Source: Toxorhynchites rutilus septentrionalis (Eukaryota > Arthropoda > Insecta > Diptera > Culicidae). Taken from it: a DNA stretch of 64,000 nt. Shown piece by piece: positions 48,138 through 58,032 of this stretch. Each line of letters starts with the position of its first letter. Positions within the stretch are counted from its first letter, which is position 1. Below the pieces are notes generated by a model, which was not told the DNA's origin, made no database searches, and saw only the letters and a list, made by a program, of their open reading frames with translations. The DNA lies in the NCBI RefSeq assembly GCF_029784135.1, contig NC_073746.1, positions 303,687,455-303,751,454 of the forward strand. Reading direction: 5' to 3'. A program made the translations under genes and the position numbers.

Positions 48138-48400
48138 TGTGAGGGACTTAGAATGAAAGGGGTGTAAGTGATTTGATCGATTTCTCTACATCGACTCTCT
48201 CTTTTGGTCATAACTTAGCTGCAAATACATTCCCAGCTGTATTTGACAATGTGGAAGATAGGTCAGAAGCTCATCTATCAGATTCTATAGCAAACACAAA
48301 TTGGAACGTTTTTGCTGCTGAATTATTTACTAAATAAAAAGTTGATGAAGAGAAATCGATCAAGTCACTTACACCCCTTGCATTCTGAGCCCCTCATATA
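48138..48400. mobile_element. 263-bp MITE, copy 1
   Basis: Inverted ends of about 50 bp: GAGGGACTTAGAATGAAAGG and onward on the left, and CCTTGCATTCTGAGCCCCTC on the right. TGTAAGTGATTTGATCGATT pairs with AATCGATCAAGTCACTTACA. TATA/TATG sequences flank it. Copy 2 lies at 54811-55040. Confidence 0.7.
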
Positions 48401-49239
48401 TATGTTGTATTTAAAAAAAATCTATGAGATGATAGAAGCGGAGTATAATGTTCGTTCGTTAATTTTAATAAATAATTTTAAGTTAACTATTTTGTTTACA
48501 AGAAAAAAAAACCATAGTCTTTATACATTCGGTTGAAATCAAATCACGATTGCTCTATTATTGATTCAGTTCATTTTCTATTTTTGCTTTATGTAATAGC
48601 GAAGCGACCACACTGGTGGATGAATTAAGACTAACTTCATGTGTGTAATAGCCTGATCTAAGTTCTTGTCCCTAGCTCAGTTCACGACAATGGATGTTCT
48701 TGATATTCTAGTATTCAATAGGTAACAAACGAACCTCCACGTTAGTCAACTGTTCACTCCCCACAATTAAATTCGTCTCTAATCTTGAAAAAGAAGTGAT
48801 CCAAAACTCGGTCCCAATGTCCCCTGTTCATTATTTTTTATTGTATATATTCCTGCGTGAGCCGTCTCCAGTCATGTTCATATTTCATTATCTCTTAAAC
48901 ACATTTAAGAATATTTCAAACAATTACTTTATTTATGTACTAGCTGACCCGGCGAACTTCGTCCCGCCCAAAATTTGTTTTTTTTATCAATACCTTCAAG
49001 CATTCACGCTCTCTTACTAAGCGCAAGTTCATGAGTACAATCGCAGAACTGTCCATTGATTGATCTTCTAATCGACCCCGTTGAGTTTACCTTTTACTAA
49101 AAAAATCCTAGTACTTCTTCCAGAACTCATCATTATAATATCAGACTATTTTTAGACACAATTCTCGTTCAAGACTTTTCAACTACTTGCAAATAACATG
49201 TTTCTCCGTTACATGGAATAAATTTTCGATACAGAAAAT

Positions 49240-50110
49240 ATGATAGAATGAAGACAGACCCCTCCCCTCTTCTCCCCTTAGAGAGAGAGGAGGAGTGTCT
49301 ATTCACCATGAAAAGGTTTCGTGCCCCCTGAAATCTTCACAAGCCGAATTTGGCTCCATTTGCCTGATTAGTTTTCGAGTTATGCAGAAATTTGTTTTTC
49401 ATTTGTATGGCAGCCCCCCCTTAGAGAGGGGGGAGGAGTGTCGAACCACCTTAGGAATGTTTCTTCCCCATAAAATCTCCACATGTCAAATTTAGTTCCG
49501 TTTGCTTGATTAGTTCTTGAATTATGCGGAAATGTATGCTTCATTTGTATGGCAGCCCCCTATCCTCAGAGAGACGGAAGGAGTGTCTATTCGCCGTAGA
49601 AACGTTTTGTGTCCCCTAAAACCTTCGCATGCCAAATTTGGTATTTTCTTGATTAGTTTTCGAGTCGTGCAGAAATTTGTCTTTCATTTGTATGGTAGCT
49701 CCCGCTTAGAGAGTGAGTGGAGTGTCTAACCACCGTGAAAACATTCATTGCGCCCTAAAACCTCCATATACCTATATGATTTCGTTTGCTTGATTAATTC
49801 TCGAGTAATACAGAAAGTTGTGTATCATGTGTATGGCAGCCCCTTAGAGAGGGGGGAGGAGTATCAAACCACCATAGAATCATTTATTGCCCCCTAAAAC
49901 CACCAGATGCCTAATTTGGTTGCACTTGTTTGATTCATTCTTGAGCAATGTAGAAATTTGTGTTTCATTTGTATGGCAGCCCCCCCCCCCTAAGAGAGGG
50001 GGGAGGAGTATCTAACAACCGTAGAAACTTTTATTGCGCCCTAAAACGTTCACATGCCAAATTTGGTTTCGTTTGCTTGATCAATTCTCGAATAATGAAG
50101 AAATTTGTGT
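49240..50110 (+). repeat. Tandem array of about 143-bp units
   Basis: Units are marked by 'CCCTTAGAGAGGGGGGAGGA' near 49275, 49418, 49562, 49706, 49834 and 49990. Each continues with 'GTGTCGAACCACC', 'TGCCAAATTTGGTT', 'TTTGCTTGATTAGTT' and 'GCAGAAATTTGTGTTTCATT'. Four more units lie at 53064-53548 after M7. Confidence 0.8.
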
Positions 50111-51032
50111 TTCATTGTGTGTTTTTTACGAAGCGCATGTTCATGGGTCCAAACGCAAAACTGTCCATTAAATTGACCTTTAATCTACCCTTTAAAATTA
50201 TTTTTCACAATAAAATTTCAGTACTTCAACCAAAACTCGACACTAAAATATCATATTATTTTCAGACACAATTCTCGTGCAAGATTTTTTCATCAACTTG
50301 CAAATAACATGTTTCTCCGTTACATGGAATAAATGTTTGATACAGAAAATATGATGAAATGAAGACAGCCCTGAATCGGTCAATTCTTTTCTCGAGTTTT
50401 GCTCTTATCAACACATTCGGCGATCCATTTCTATTTATATATAAATAGAAGACGTTTTATCACATTACAATCCATTTCCACTTTCGAACGAAGATCAGTT
50501 TCGTTACCGCAAACAACGCAACGCTCAAATAAACAAACAACGCTTGTCAATATGTAATTGTAGAACACATGGGCATTGAATTTTCCGAATTTTACCATTT
50601 TCCTTCAGAGTTTTCCGATAATTTTCAATTGTCATGTTTGGTTCGAATATGTGTATTATGTTTATGCAACCACCCTCCATTCCAGAGAAGGGAGGAGTGT
50701 CATACCATCAGAGATACATTTCTCGTACCCAGAAACCCTCACATCCCAAATTTGGCTCCATTTGCTTTATTAGTTCTCGAGATATGCAGAATTTTTGACG
50801 TAGGACTACGTCTTTCATTTCTATACCGGGGTGTAAAATCAAAGTTTCGAAAACGAAAGCGTTACGCCGGAGACCGAGATTTTGAGCGTTAATAGCTCCT
50901 TAACAACTGATAAACACTTCATTCGAAAGATAAAATGTCTACGCGTTATATACTTGTTACTTTTTCATCCAAAAACTTGTTTCAATAGCCTTAAAATTGC
51001 TTTCAAAACAGGTTATTGAAATCACCATTCGG

Positions 51033-51067
51033 TATATAAGCGAGCGCCGCTCGTAAACCCACTCAGT
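51033..51067 (+). promoter_or_regulatory. TATA box and initiator in M7
   Basis: TATATAA at 51033-51039 and TCAGT at 51063-51067 place the initiator A 32 bp from the TATA start, identical in spacing to M2. The surrounding 'AAGCGAG-x-x-CCGCTCG' is also shared. The H3 start lies nearly 800 bp downstream, so this promoter need not have belonged to H3. Confidence 0.5.
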
Positions 51068-51830
51068 TATAATTGAACAGCGACTGGAGCATGTTGTCGC
51101 TGTTGTGATGAAGCTAACTTCGTTTATCATGAAAGCGCTGATGAACGGTGTTACCAAGAGCCTGTTTGTACAACTTAGGCCAGAAGGAGGATCATCAGGA
51201 GGAGAGTGATGCCACGGTTCCGCTTGAAACATCGGAGCAGCCACCACACACACACATACACGCGCGGAACTCTCGTTGCTATCATCGTTGCTGAAAAATA
51301 ATCTACCAGTTCCCCTGGGAATTGAAAAATACATTCATGCAAAAGAGTTTATTTTAATGTTTTCTATCCATACAACACTGCTACCAAATACATTTGGTTT
51401 TGTGATTTTGACAGCAATTGACAGGAAAACTTCTATTATTTTTCCTCATCAGTAGATAATTTTCGTATCCAATGTTGGATGCATAACATGAAAAACGGAA
51501 AAATTTTCACATCGCCAAAATCATGTAATTTTCGAGTAATAATTTGCTTTCTACTCATAAAATGTTGCGACCAAATACAGTTCGTTTTGGATTTTTCAAT
51601 CAAGTGCAATCAAAGTAAGACCACGTCTTTCGGCAATTTATTAGAGGTGCAATGAATCTTGAGGAATTCCCGCTCTACGCGCACTGGTAAACGATAAATA
51701 CTCAACAATTTCTCAAATGAGAAATGTGTGTTGTGAGAAAGGATTAGCAAACGCAAAAACGACAAACGGGAGAAAGAGATGTTTGGAGGTTGAAGAAAAT
51801 TACTCTATCTCGCACCGTGAGGACTCGTTT

Positions 51831-52183
51831 ATGTGGGACCAAGCACACAGCTCGTTAGTCTTTCGGTGGTAAGGCACCACGAAAGCAGCTCGGATAAGTG
51901 CACCAGCCGCGGGGAGTGTGACCACATCGCTATCGACCGGGATCTTTGCGTGAAATTCGTCGCTATCAGAAGTCGACCGAATTGCTGATTCGCAATCTAC
52001 CTTTGCAGCATTTGATTCGTGGAATTGCTCAGGACTTCAAAACCGATTTGCGCTTCCAAAGTTCCGCGGTTATGACACTGCAGGAGGCCTATTCGAAGAT
52101 ACCAATTTGTGTGCTATCCATGCAAAACGCGTCACATCATGCCCAAGGACATCCAGCTGGCCCATCGTATCCGAGGAGCATAA
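51831..52183 (+). pseudogene. Histone H3 pseudogene
   Basis: Histone H3 is the core nucleosome protein. From the ATG-like start the DNA follows an H3 coding sequence: ACCAAG, GGTGGTAAGGCACCACGAAA (GGKAPRKQL region), then CACATCGCTATCGACCGGGA (HRYRPG). The clearest stretch is [20 protein letters not shown], continuing [20 protein letters not shown] and VMTLQEA. Small deletions follow (after LQEA), then bases equivalent to [14 protein letters not shown] and, in another frame, [14 protein letters not shown] before TAA at 52181-52183. Stops (a TAG in the N-terminal tail and a TAA after KQLG), several short deletions and amino-acid changes show it is dead. There is no intron, as in replication-dependent H3 genes. 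It lies wholly inside M7. Confidence 0.9.
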
Positions 52184-52190
52184 AATCAAC

Positions 52191-52206
52191 TGCCCTTTTC
52201 AGGGCT
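52191..52206 (+). terminator. Histone mRNA 3' stem-loop after the H3 pseudogene
   Basis: TGCCCTTTTCAGGGCT, followed by CCA, has the GCCCT/AGGGC stem and TTTC loop of the replication-dependent histone stem-loop, eight bases after the stop codon. Its preservation shows the copy came from genomic DNA or included the full mRNA end, and that it is a replication-dependent H3 type. Confidence 0.85.
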
Positions 52207-52313
52207 CCAAATTTGATGGATAAGAGTTCAGAAAAGTTTTTTACAGACCAAACTGAAAGCAATATTTTCGTTTGGACTCCATTCAGCATCGAGAAAATTT
52301 CGGAAAGATCTAA

Positions 52314-52900
52314 TCGTTGCTGAAAAATAATCTGCCAGTTCCCTGGGAATTGAAAAATACATTCATGCGAAAGAGTTTATTTTAATGTTTTCTAACCATA
52401 TAACACAGCGATCAAATATTTTTCAATCAAGTGCTATTAACAGGTGGTTATCGAGTTAGCAATAACCACTGGAGGGCTGGAAAGAACTAATCATTGCTGA
52501 AAAATAATCTGCCACTTCCCCTGGGAATCGAGAAATACATTCATGTGAAAGAGTTTATTTGAATGTTTTCTATCCATGTAACACTGCGACCAAATATTTT
52601 TCAATCAAATGCTACTAACAGGTGGTTATCGAGTTAGTATTAACCACTGGTGGGCTTCGAGTATCGAGGAAAATCTGAAAAGAATTAATCGTTGCTGAAA
52701 AATACTCTGCCAGTTCCCCTGGGAATTGAAAAATACATTGATGCGAAATAGTTAATTCTAATGTTTTCTATCCATATAACACTGCAATCAAATACATTTG
52801 GTTTTGTGATTTTTCAAACAATCGCAATTAACAGGAAAGCTTCTGAAAATTATTCTTCCCCATCAGTAGGATATTTCCGTATCCAATATTGGATGCATAA
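52314..52900 (+). repeat. Three direct repeats of about 180-200 bp after H3 in M7 (a fourth before it)
   Basis: 'CGTTGCTGAAAAATAATCTG' or variants begin units at about 52314, 52491 and 52689, and an earlier copy at about 51287. Each continues 'CCAGTTCCCCTGGGAATTGA', 'AAATACATTCATGCGAAAGA' and 'GTTTTCTATCCATATAACAC'. The H3 copy lies between the first and second units. Confidence 0.75.
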
Positions 52901-53063
52901 AACCTTGTGCCTCCAACGTAACGCTCTCGTTTTCGAAGTCCCCCAAATATTCATTCATTCAGAATGAATTCAGATTCAACTTCAAACAAATGATCTCTAA
53001 ATCAACGATAGTCCTACGTCACCCTTGCGGTTATACCATAGATATAACCTACGTTCTGTTTTT

Positions 53064-53548
53064 GTTTCATTTGTATGGCAGCATCCCCTTAGAGAGAGGG
53101 GAAGAGTGTCGAACCACTGTAGAAACGTTTATCGATCCCTAAGCTCTCTATATGCCAAGTTTGATTCCATTTGCTTGATTAATTCTTGATTTTTTTCTGC
53201 ACACACCTCCCCTCCTCTTTATAGAGAAGGGGAGGAATGTCAAACCACTTAAGAAACGTTTCTTGCCCCCAAAAACCTTTACATGCTAAATTTGGTTCTA
53301 TTTGCTTGATTAGTATTCAAGTTATGCAAAAATTTGTGTTTCATTTGTATGACAGCCCCCCCTTAGAGAGGGGAAAGGAGTGTCAAACCACCATAAAAAC
53401 TTTTATTGCTCCCTTAAACCTCCATATGCCAAATTTGGTTCCATTTGCTTGATTAGTTCTCGAGTAATGCAGAAATTTATGTTTCATTTCTATGACAGCC
53501 CCCTCTCAGAAAGGTGAGAGGAGTGTTGAACCACCTTAGAAATGTTTC
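53064..53548 (+). repeat. Four further units of the F2 tandem repeat
   Basis: Landmarks near 53089, 53221, 53362 and 53506. They continue the array interrupted by M7. Confidence 0.7.
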
Positions 53549-54810
53549 CCTGTGCTTCAAATCGCCAGTCGCAGTTGAAATCGCCACAGGAGTCAACCAA
53601 AGATCCAATCTAATGAAAAGGATCAAAATCGTGGAAAAATTATTTTTTGAAGTACTATAGTGCCCCATGAACCGAGATCAATATACCAACTAGCTAGAAA
53701 TAAGGCATATACGCACATTTCAAATAGTTATGTGTAACCGTGTGACCTTTTTAATTTCACAATTATGCAAGTTTCGTTGTTATTCAATATAGGTCTTCAT
53801 ACCTCATTATTCATTCCACGCCGAATCACACGGCCGCTGGCCCAACTCTCTACAATTTTTTGAAACTTGGTACATATGATGGAAACTAGCTAAAATAACA
53901 ATTCATTATCATTATCATATGACCAATTTCAATAAAGACTGAGATCGTATTCCAAAACATTGATCTTCCATTCAAAAACTCATAACTCAACTTTGTTAAA
54001 TTGGAAGAATGTTCTAATAAAAATATATAAAAATAAAATTTTCAATAGAAAATTAATTTTTGAGTAAGATTTTTCAATAGTACTTTGAAAATGTTATTTT
54101 TTCCTAAATAGTTCTTCAATTTTCGAACAACTTTGTCAAACATCATACTTTAATCAGATATCCGGATTTTGAGTTACGATTTATTGAAAGAAAGAACAAT
54201 GATTTTGATTACGCTCTTTTAACCTGTTGCGGTCGGAATTATGTTTACTTGAAGAAGCAGTTATATTCAGAATGTGTATAACATGTGAGATTATGAAAGA
54301 TGAATAAGACTTATTTATTTTTATATAAACTTCAGATAAGTATTTACTAAACAATGTGTTTTAATGTGTTGTTTTCATATAAAAAATATATGCTGTAATT
54401 CATATAATAACTTTCGAAAAAGTCACTAAAATGCAGTTCAGGTAATCGCATGTATCACCAAAATAATTAGTGTGGCATCTTCCTCCTTTTTTCTATCTGT
54501 TTGAACACACAAAACAATGCTCTTGGCCGCAATACATGGAGTTTTCCATGAAGTCTTTCCTCAAGCATGGGTGACAACTTTTGTTTATACTGAGAACAGT
54601 TATGAATTGTTCATATGAGCACCGTTTGGATTTGTGAACAGATTCACTAGACATTAAAATTGTTTCTGAAAAAGTGTGAACTGATATATTGTTGAATAAA
54701 GTACAAGATTATTATACTTCCTTGCTGTGGTGACTGAGAGCAAACAAACGACCGCAAAGGGTTAACAAATCATTCGTGAAAAAATAATGATTTAAGATAG
54801 TTTCCATCAT
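53549..54810. other. No gene recognised
   Basis: AT-rich non-coding DNA without a visible repeat partner. Confidence 0.45.
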
Positions 54811-55040
54811 ATATAAGGGTCTCAAAATGAAAGGGATGTAAGTGACATAATCGATTTCTCTACATCGACTCTCTTTTTTGGTCGTAACTTAGCTCCAAAC
54901 ACATTCCCGGCTGTATTTGACAATATAGAAGATAAGTCAGAACCTCATCCATCGGATTCTATAGCAAACTCAAATTGGAACGTTTTTGCAGTTGAGTTAT
55001 TAACTAAAGAAAAAACCTTTCATTCTGAGCCCCTCATATA
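54811..55040. mobile_element. MITE copy 2 (same family as 48138-48400), right end shortened
   Basis: It aligns with copy 1 through GAAAGGGATGTAAGTGACAT, ATCGATTTCTCTACATCGAC, TCCCGGCTGTATTTGACAAT and AAATTGGAACGTTTTTGCAG. It ends CATTCTGAGCCCCTCATATA but lacks about 40 bp of the right inverted end (the AATCGATCAAGTCACTTACA part). Confidence 0.65.
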
Positions 55041-55530
55041 GAAGGTTTCAAAAAAAAAAAAAATCAGAAAGAGTCGCGTCAAAATATGCTGTTTTTTTAG
55101 ATGATTAGGCGTGGAATTACTTTATCACACTGCCCAAATATGCATAATTGGCGTAATCACCAACACCGCTTAGTGATAGAAAATGTTTTTTTCTTGATTT
55201 TGACTGAACAATCATGACTATGAACTATTTATATCGAATAAACTGTCTCTTCAATAAATGTTGGAGGATTTTTGTTGAAATAACTCAATCGAAAAACATA
55301 GTTGGCGTTTTAGTGAACCATGCTAATTTGGGCAGTATACAGATATTATCTCATCAGCATTGTTGATATAGCGCTATACATTCTGTCAAATTTATACCAG
55401 AAATTTGTAATTTTGAGTCTTCCCGCTGACCATAGCTCAATTTTTTTAAAAGTTGGTGCCACTGTCTGTCACCTAGTTTGTTTATAGTGTCATTAAGAAC
55501 GAGTTACCTTTTTTGCTCGGTGATTTTTGA

Positions 55531-56070
55531 TATGGATAATTCTGTTGGTCGAAGATATTGTGTGAAATTTTGTGCTGCAAACAAAATTTCTTTTGTCAAA
55601 ACATTGAAAATGTTCCAAAATACATTTGGTAACTAAACCATTTGTCGAAAACACGGATGTATGAATAGTATAAGGCATTCGAAGACGGTGGAGAAGAGGT
55701 AAACGATTTACCCCGCTAAGGTCGACCATTCACCTCTTCAACTAATGAAAAACGTTGACAAAATATACGAAATGGTGATCGGAAATCGTCGTCACGTTCA
55801 TCCATCGCAGAATTACTGGCGACGAAACCCGGGTGGACTTTTTCCTATTTCCGAGACTCAAATTACCGCTTCGTGGGACCCGTTCTGACAGCATTGAAGA
55901 CATCAATACGAATTCGCTGCGTGAACTGAAGGCAATTGCTGAATACAACTTTGGAAGTGTTTCGATGAGTGGATTGAGTGGATTGAGAAAGTGTATTCCA
56001 TCTGAAAGGACTTATTTTGAATATTTGACATATTTGACAGAACGTAATTCTTCATTTTACATCGTATGTT
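55531..56070 (+). pseudogene. mariner-like transposase relic with internal deletion
   Basis: The first readable part is GRRYCVKFCAANKISFVKTL and KMFQNTFGN, matching the N-terminal 'CVKFC-x-AN-x-I' helix-turn-helix region of mariner-type transposases. Then come pieces of the linker, including the EDGGEEVNDLPR-like stretch near 55685. Around 55800-55830 a RITGDET block (first catalytic D) is joined within a few bases to DFFLFPRLKLPLRGTRSDSI, which normally follows the third catalytic D. The region with the second catalytic D is therefore deleted. EDINTNSLRELKAIAEYNF and the tail KCIPSERTYFEYL end the protein. It is a different lineage from the mariner at 56743. Confidence 0.75.
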
Positions 56071-56234
56071 TCGTATGCTTTTCTGTTGTATTGATAGTTT
56101 CCTATCTATTCTAAGGAGGTTCGACAGAAGTTGTGATCTTTTTTTTATTTCTCTTCATTAGGATGGATGTTACAATAAGTTGATTTTATTTCTCTGCTCT
56201 CTAACATATATTTTTTCGGGAATTTGGGGTAGGG

Positions 56235-56250
56235 ATATATATATATATAT
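56235..56250. repeat. (TA)n microsatellite
   Basis: A short run of TA units with a second short TA tract about 15 bp later. Confidence 0.7.
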
Positions 56251-56742
56251 TTGGATATATACATATTTATTTTTCCTACCTTTAGTTATTCTACTACTCT
56301 CTGCTACTGCTTCAGAGATGGATTCTGCGCACGTAGTAGGATTCTAGGTGATCTTTGCGATTTTTGGACTCGGGTTATGATGAAGAATAACTGTTCAGGG
56401 TTTTAAAATAATAAATTTTGAATTTCAGATATAAATGTTACATTTTGCGCGATAAGTCACAGAATGTGGCTAGTTTATATTCTATACATGTTCTCTTGTT
56501 TTTTGGTAACTAAATCGATTCATTGGCTCGAGATATTTGATAATGTTTTTTCGGCGACCTTCTATGGTTTTCCAAAGGACCTCTGTTGCCGCGATTAGAA
56601 AATATCTTAAAATGCAATACGAGTGATGAATATAAAAACATAACATCGGTTATTCCCCGTTTTCGTTTAACTCTTGACTTGGGGTCTACTGTCATCCGTT
56701 TCGAGAACCTTTGGAGGACCTTTGAGACGATCGAATGATGTA

Positions 56743-58032
56743 TTAGGCTGTCAAAAAAGTCCTGCGGTATTTCCGCGAGGTGTCGTTGTAAGCGCGTAGT
56801 TCTAGTTGTATTCATTGTATCGAGTCATACTATAGCTTGTTGGAAAGGTATTTGGTATTGCGCGCTATAATATAGTCCTTGACAGTGTATTGTTTGGTTA
56901 AGTCGTTCGTGAGTTATAGTGTCGCAAATATGGAAAAAAAATAAAGAGAAAATCCGACATATTTTACAGTACTACTATGACAAAGGCAAAAATGCATCTC
57001 AAGCTGCCAATAAAATTTGTGCAGTTTATGGACCCGATACAGTTTCCATTTCCACCGCACAACGATGGTTCCAACGTTTTCGTTCTGGTGTAGAGGTCGC
57101 CGAAGATGCGCCACGCTCCGGAAGGCCTGTCGTCGAAAATTGCAACAAAATCGCTGAATTAGCCGAGAAAGACCGGCATAGTAGCAGCCGTAGCATCGGC
57201 CAAGAGCTGGGGATTAGTCATCAAACCGTTATTAACCATTTGAAGAAGCTTGGATTCACAAAGAAGCTCGATGTATGGATGCCACACACGTTGACGCAAA
57301 AAAACATCTTTGACCGTATCGACGCATGTGAATCGCTGCTGAATCGCAACAAAATCGACCCGTTTCTGAAGCGGATGGTGACTGGCGATGAAAAGTGGGT
57401 CACTTACGACAACGTGAAGCGCAAACGGTCGTGGTCGAAGCCCGCTGAAGCGCCTCAGACGGTGGCCAAGCCCTCATTAACGGCCAGGAAGGTTCTGCTG
57501 TGTGTTTGGTGGGATTGTCGAGGAATAATCTATTATGAGCTGCTTCCCTATGGCCAAACGCTAAATTCGGACCTGTACTGCCAACAACTGGACCGCTTGA
57601 AGGTAGCACTCATGAAGAAGAGGCCATCTTCGATAAACAGAGGCCGCATTGTCTTCCATCAGGACAACGCCAGGCCACACACTTCTTTGGTGACGCGCCA
57701 GAAGCTCCGGGAGCTCGGATGAGAGGTTCTTTTGCATCCGCCGTATAGTCCGGACCTTGCACCAAGTGACTACCACCTGTTTTTGTCCATGGCGAACGAG
57801 CTAGGTAGTCAAAAGTTAGCCACAAAAGAGGCCTGTGAAAATTGGCTATCCGAGTTTTTTGCCAATAAGGAAGCGAGCTTCTATAACAGGGGTATTATGA
57901 AGTTGGCATCTCGTTGGGAACAAGTCATCGAACAAAACGGCGCATATTTGACTTAAAACAGATGATTGAAACTAATTTTATGAACAAATGAAAATTCAAA
58001 AAAAGTACCGCAGGACTTTTTTGACAGCCTAA
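56743..58032 (+). mobile_element. mariner element, 1290 bp, both ends intact
   Basis: TTAGGCTGTCAAAAAAGTCC at 56743 is inverted at the right end (GGACTTTTTTGACAGCCTAA, ending 58032), giving matching ends of about 27 bp with TA at 56741-56742 and 58033-58034. The length is that of a complete mariner. It contains an almost complete transposase. Confidence 0.9.
56932..57956 (+). pseudogene. mariner transposase with two visible lesions
   Basis: The transposase cuts and joins the element at TA sites. From NKEKIRHILQYYYDKGKN on, the frame gives two helix-turn-helix regions (near residues 5-50 and 80-110), PRSGRPVVEN, MPHTLTQKN (WVPHEL-type), VTGDEKWVTYDN (first D), VFHQDNARPHTS (second D) and YSPDLAPSDYHLF (third D). 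The second and third D are separated by 34 residues, the DD34D spacing of mariner. Lesions: an A8 tract after the ATG at 56932 is one base too long for the frame, and TGA at 57720-57722 stands where a W codon (GWEVLLHPP in relatives) is expected. The C terminus (GAYLT) ends at 57956. Confidence 0.85.

Larger units (their letters stand above)
50797..53058 (+). mobile_element. Modular element M7 (GACGTAG family) carrying a histone H3 copy
   Basis: It starts GACGTAGGACTACGTC after a T5 run (50792-50796) and ends TAGTCCTACGTCACCCTTGC, GGTTATACCATAGATATAACC and TACGTTCTG before a T5 run (53059-53063). The tandem unit it interrupts reads GCAGAATTTTTGTTTCATTT once one T5 is removed, the same length as intact units within one base, supporting a T5 target duplication. 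Contents: a promoter block shared with M2 (50815-51090), a repeat unit (from 51287), the H3 pseudogene with stem-loop, and three more repeat units (52314-52900). Confidence 0.7.
48941..53548 (+). repeat. Repeat unit F2 (TAGCTGACCCGGC type), interrupted by M7
   Basis: It starts TAGCTGACCCGGCGAACTTC. Contents in order: leader with ACATGTTTCTCCGTTACATG (49198), six tandem units (49240-50110), a second copy of the leader (50118-50370), CCATTTCCACTTTCGAAC (50473), one more unit (50640-50790), M7, and four further units to about 53548. F1 has the same order. Coding content of its own was not recognised. Confidence 0.6.

Noticed and set aside
51640..51830. Histone H4 C-terminal remnant upstream of H3
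   Set aside because: Words like GCAAACGCAAAAACGAC and TTTGGAGGTTGA recall the H4 end, but they are too short and gapped to support.
6494..53058. M family as Helitrons
   Set aside because: There is a hairpin-like near-palindrome near one end, but no 5' TC / 3' CTRR ends, no A|T target, and T-run flanks suggest a duplication.
57400..57825. Minus-strand frames in the mariner
   Set aside because: Antisense shadows of the transposase.
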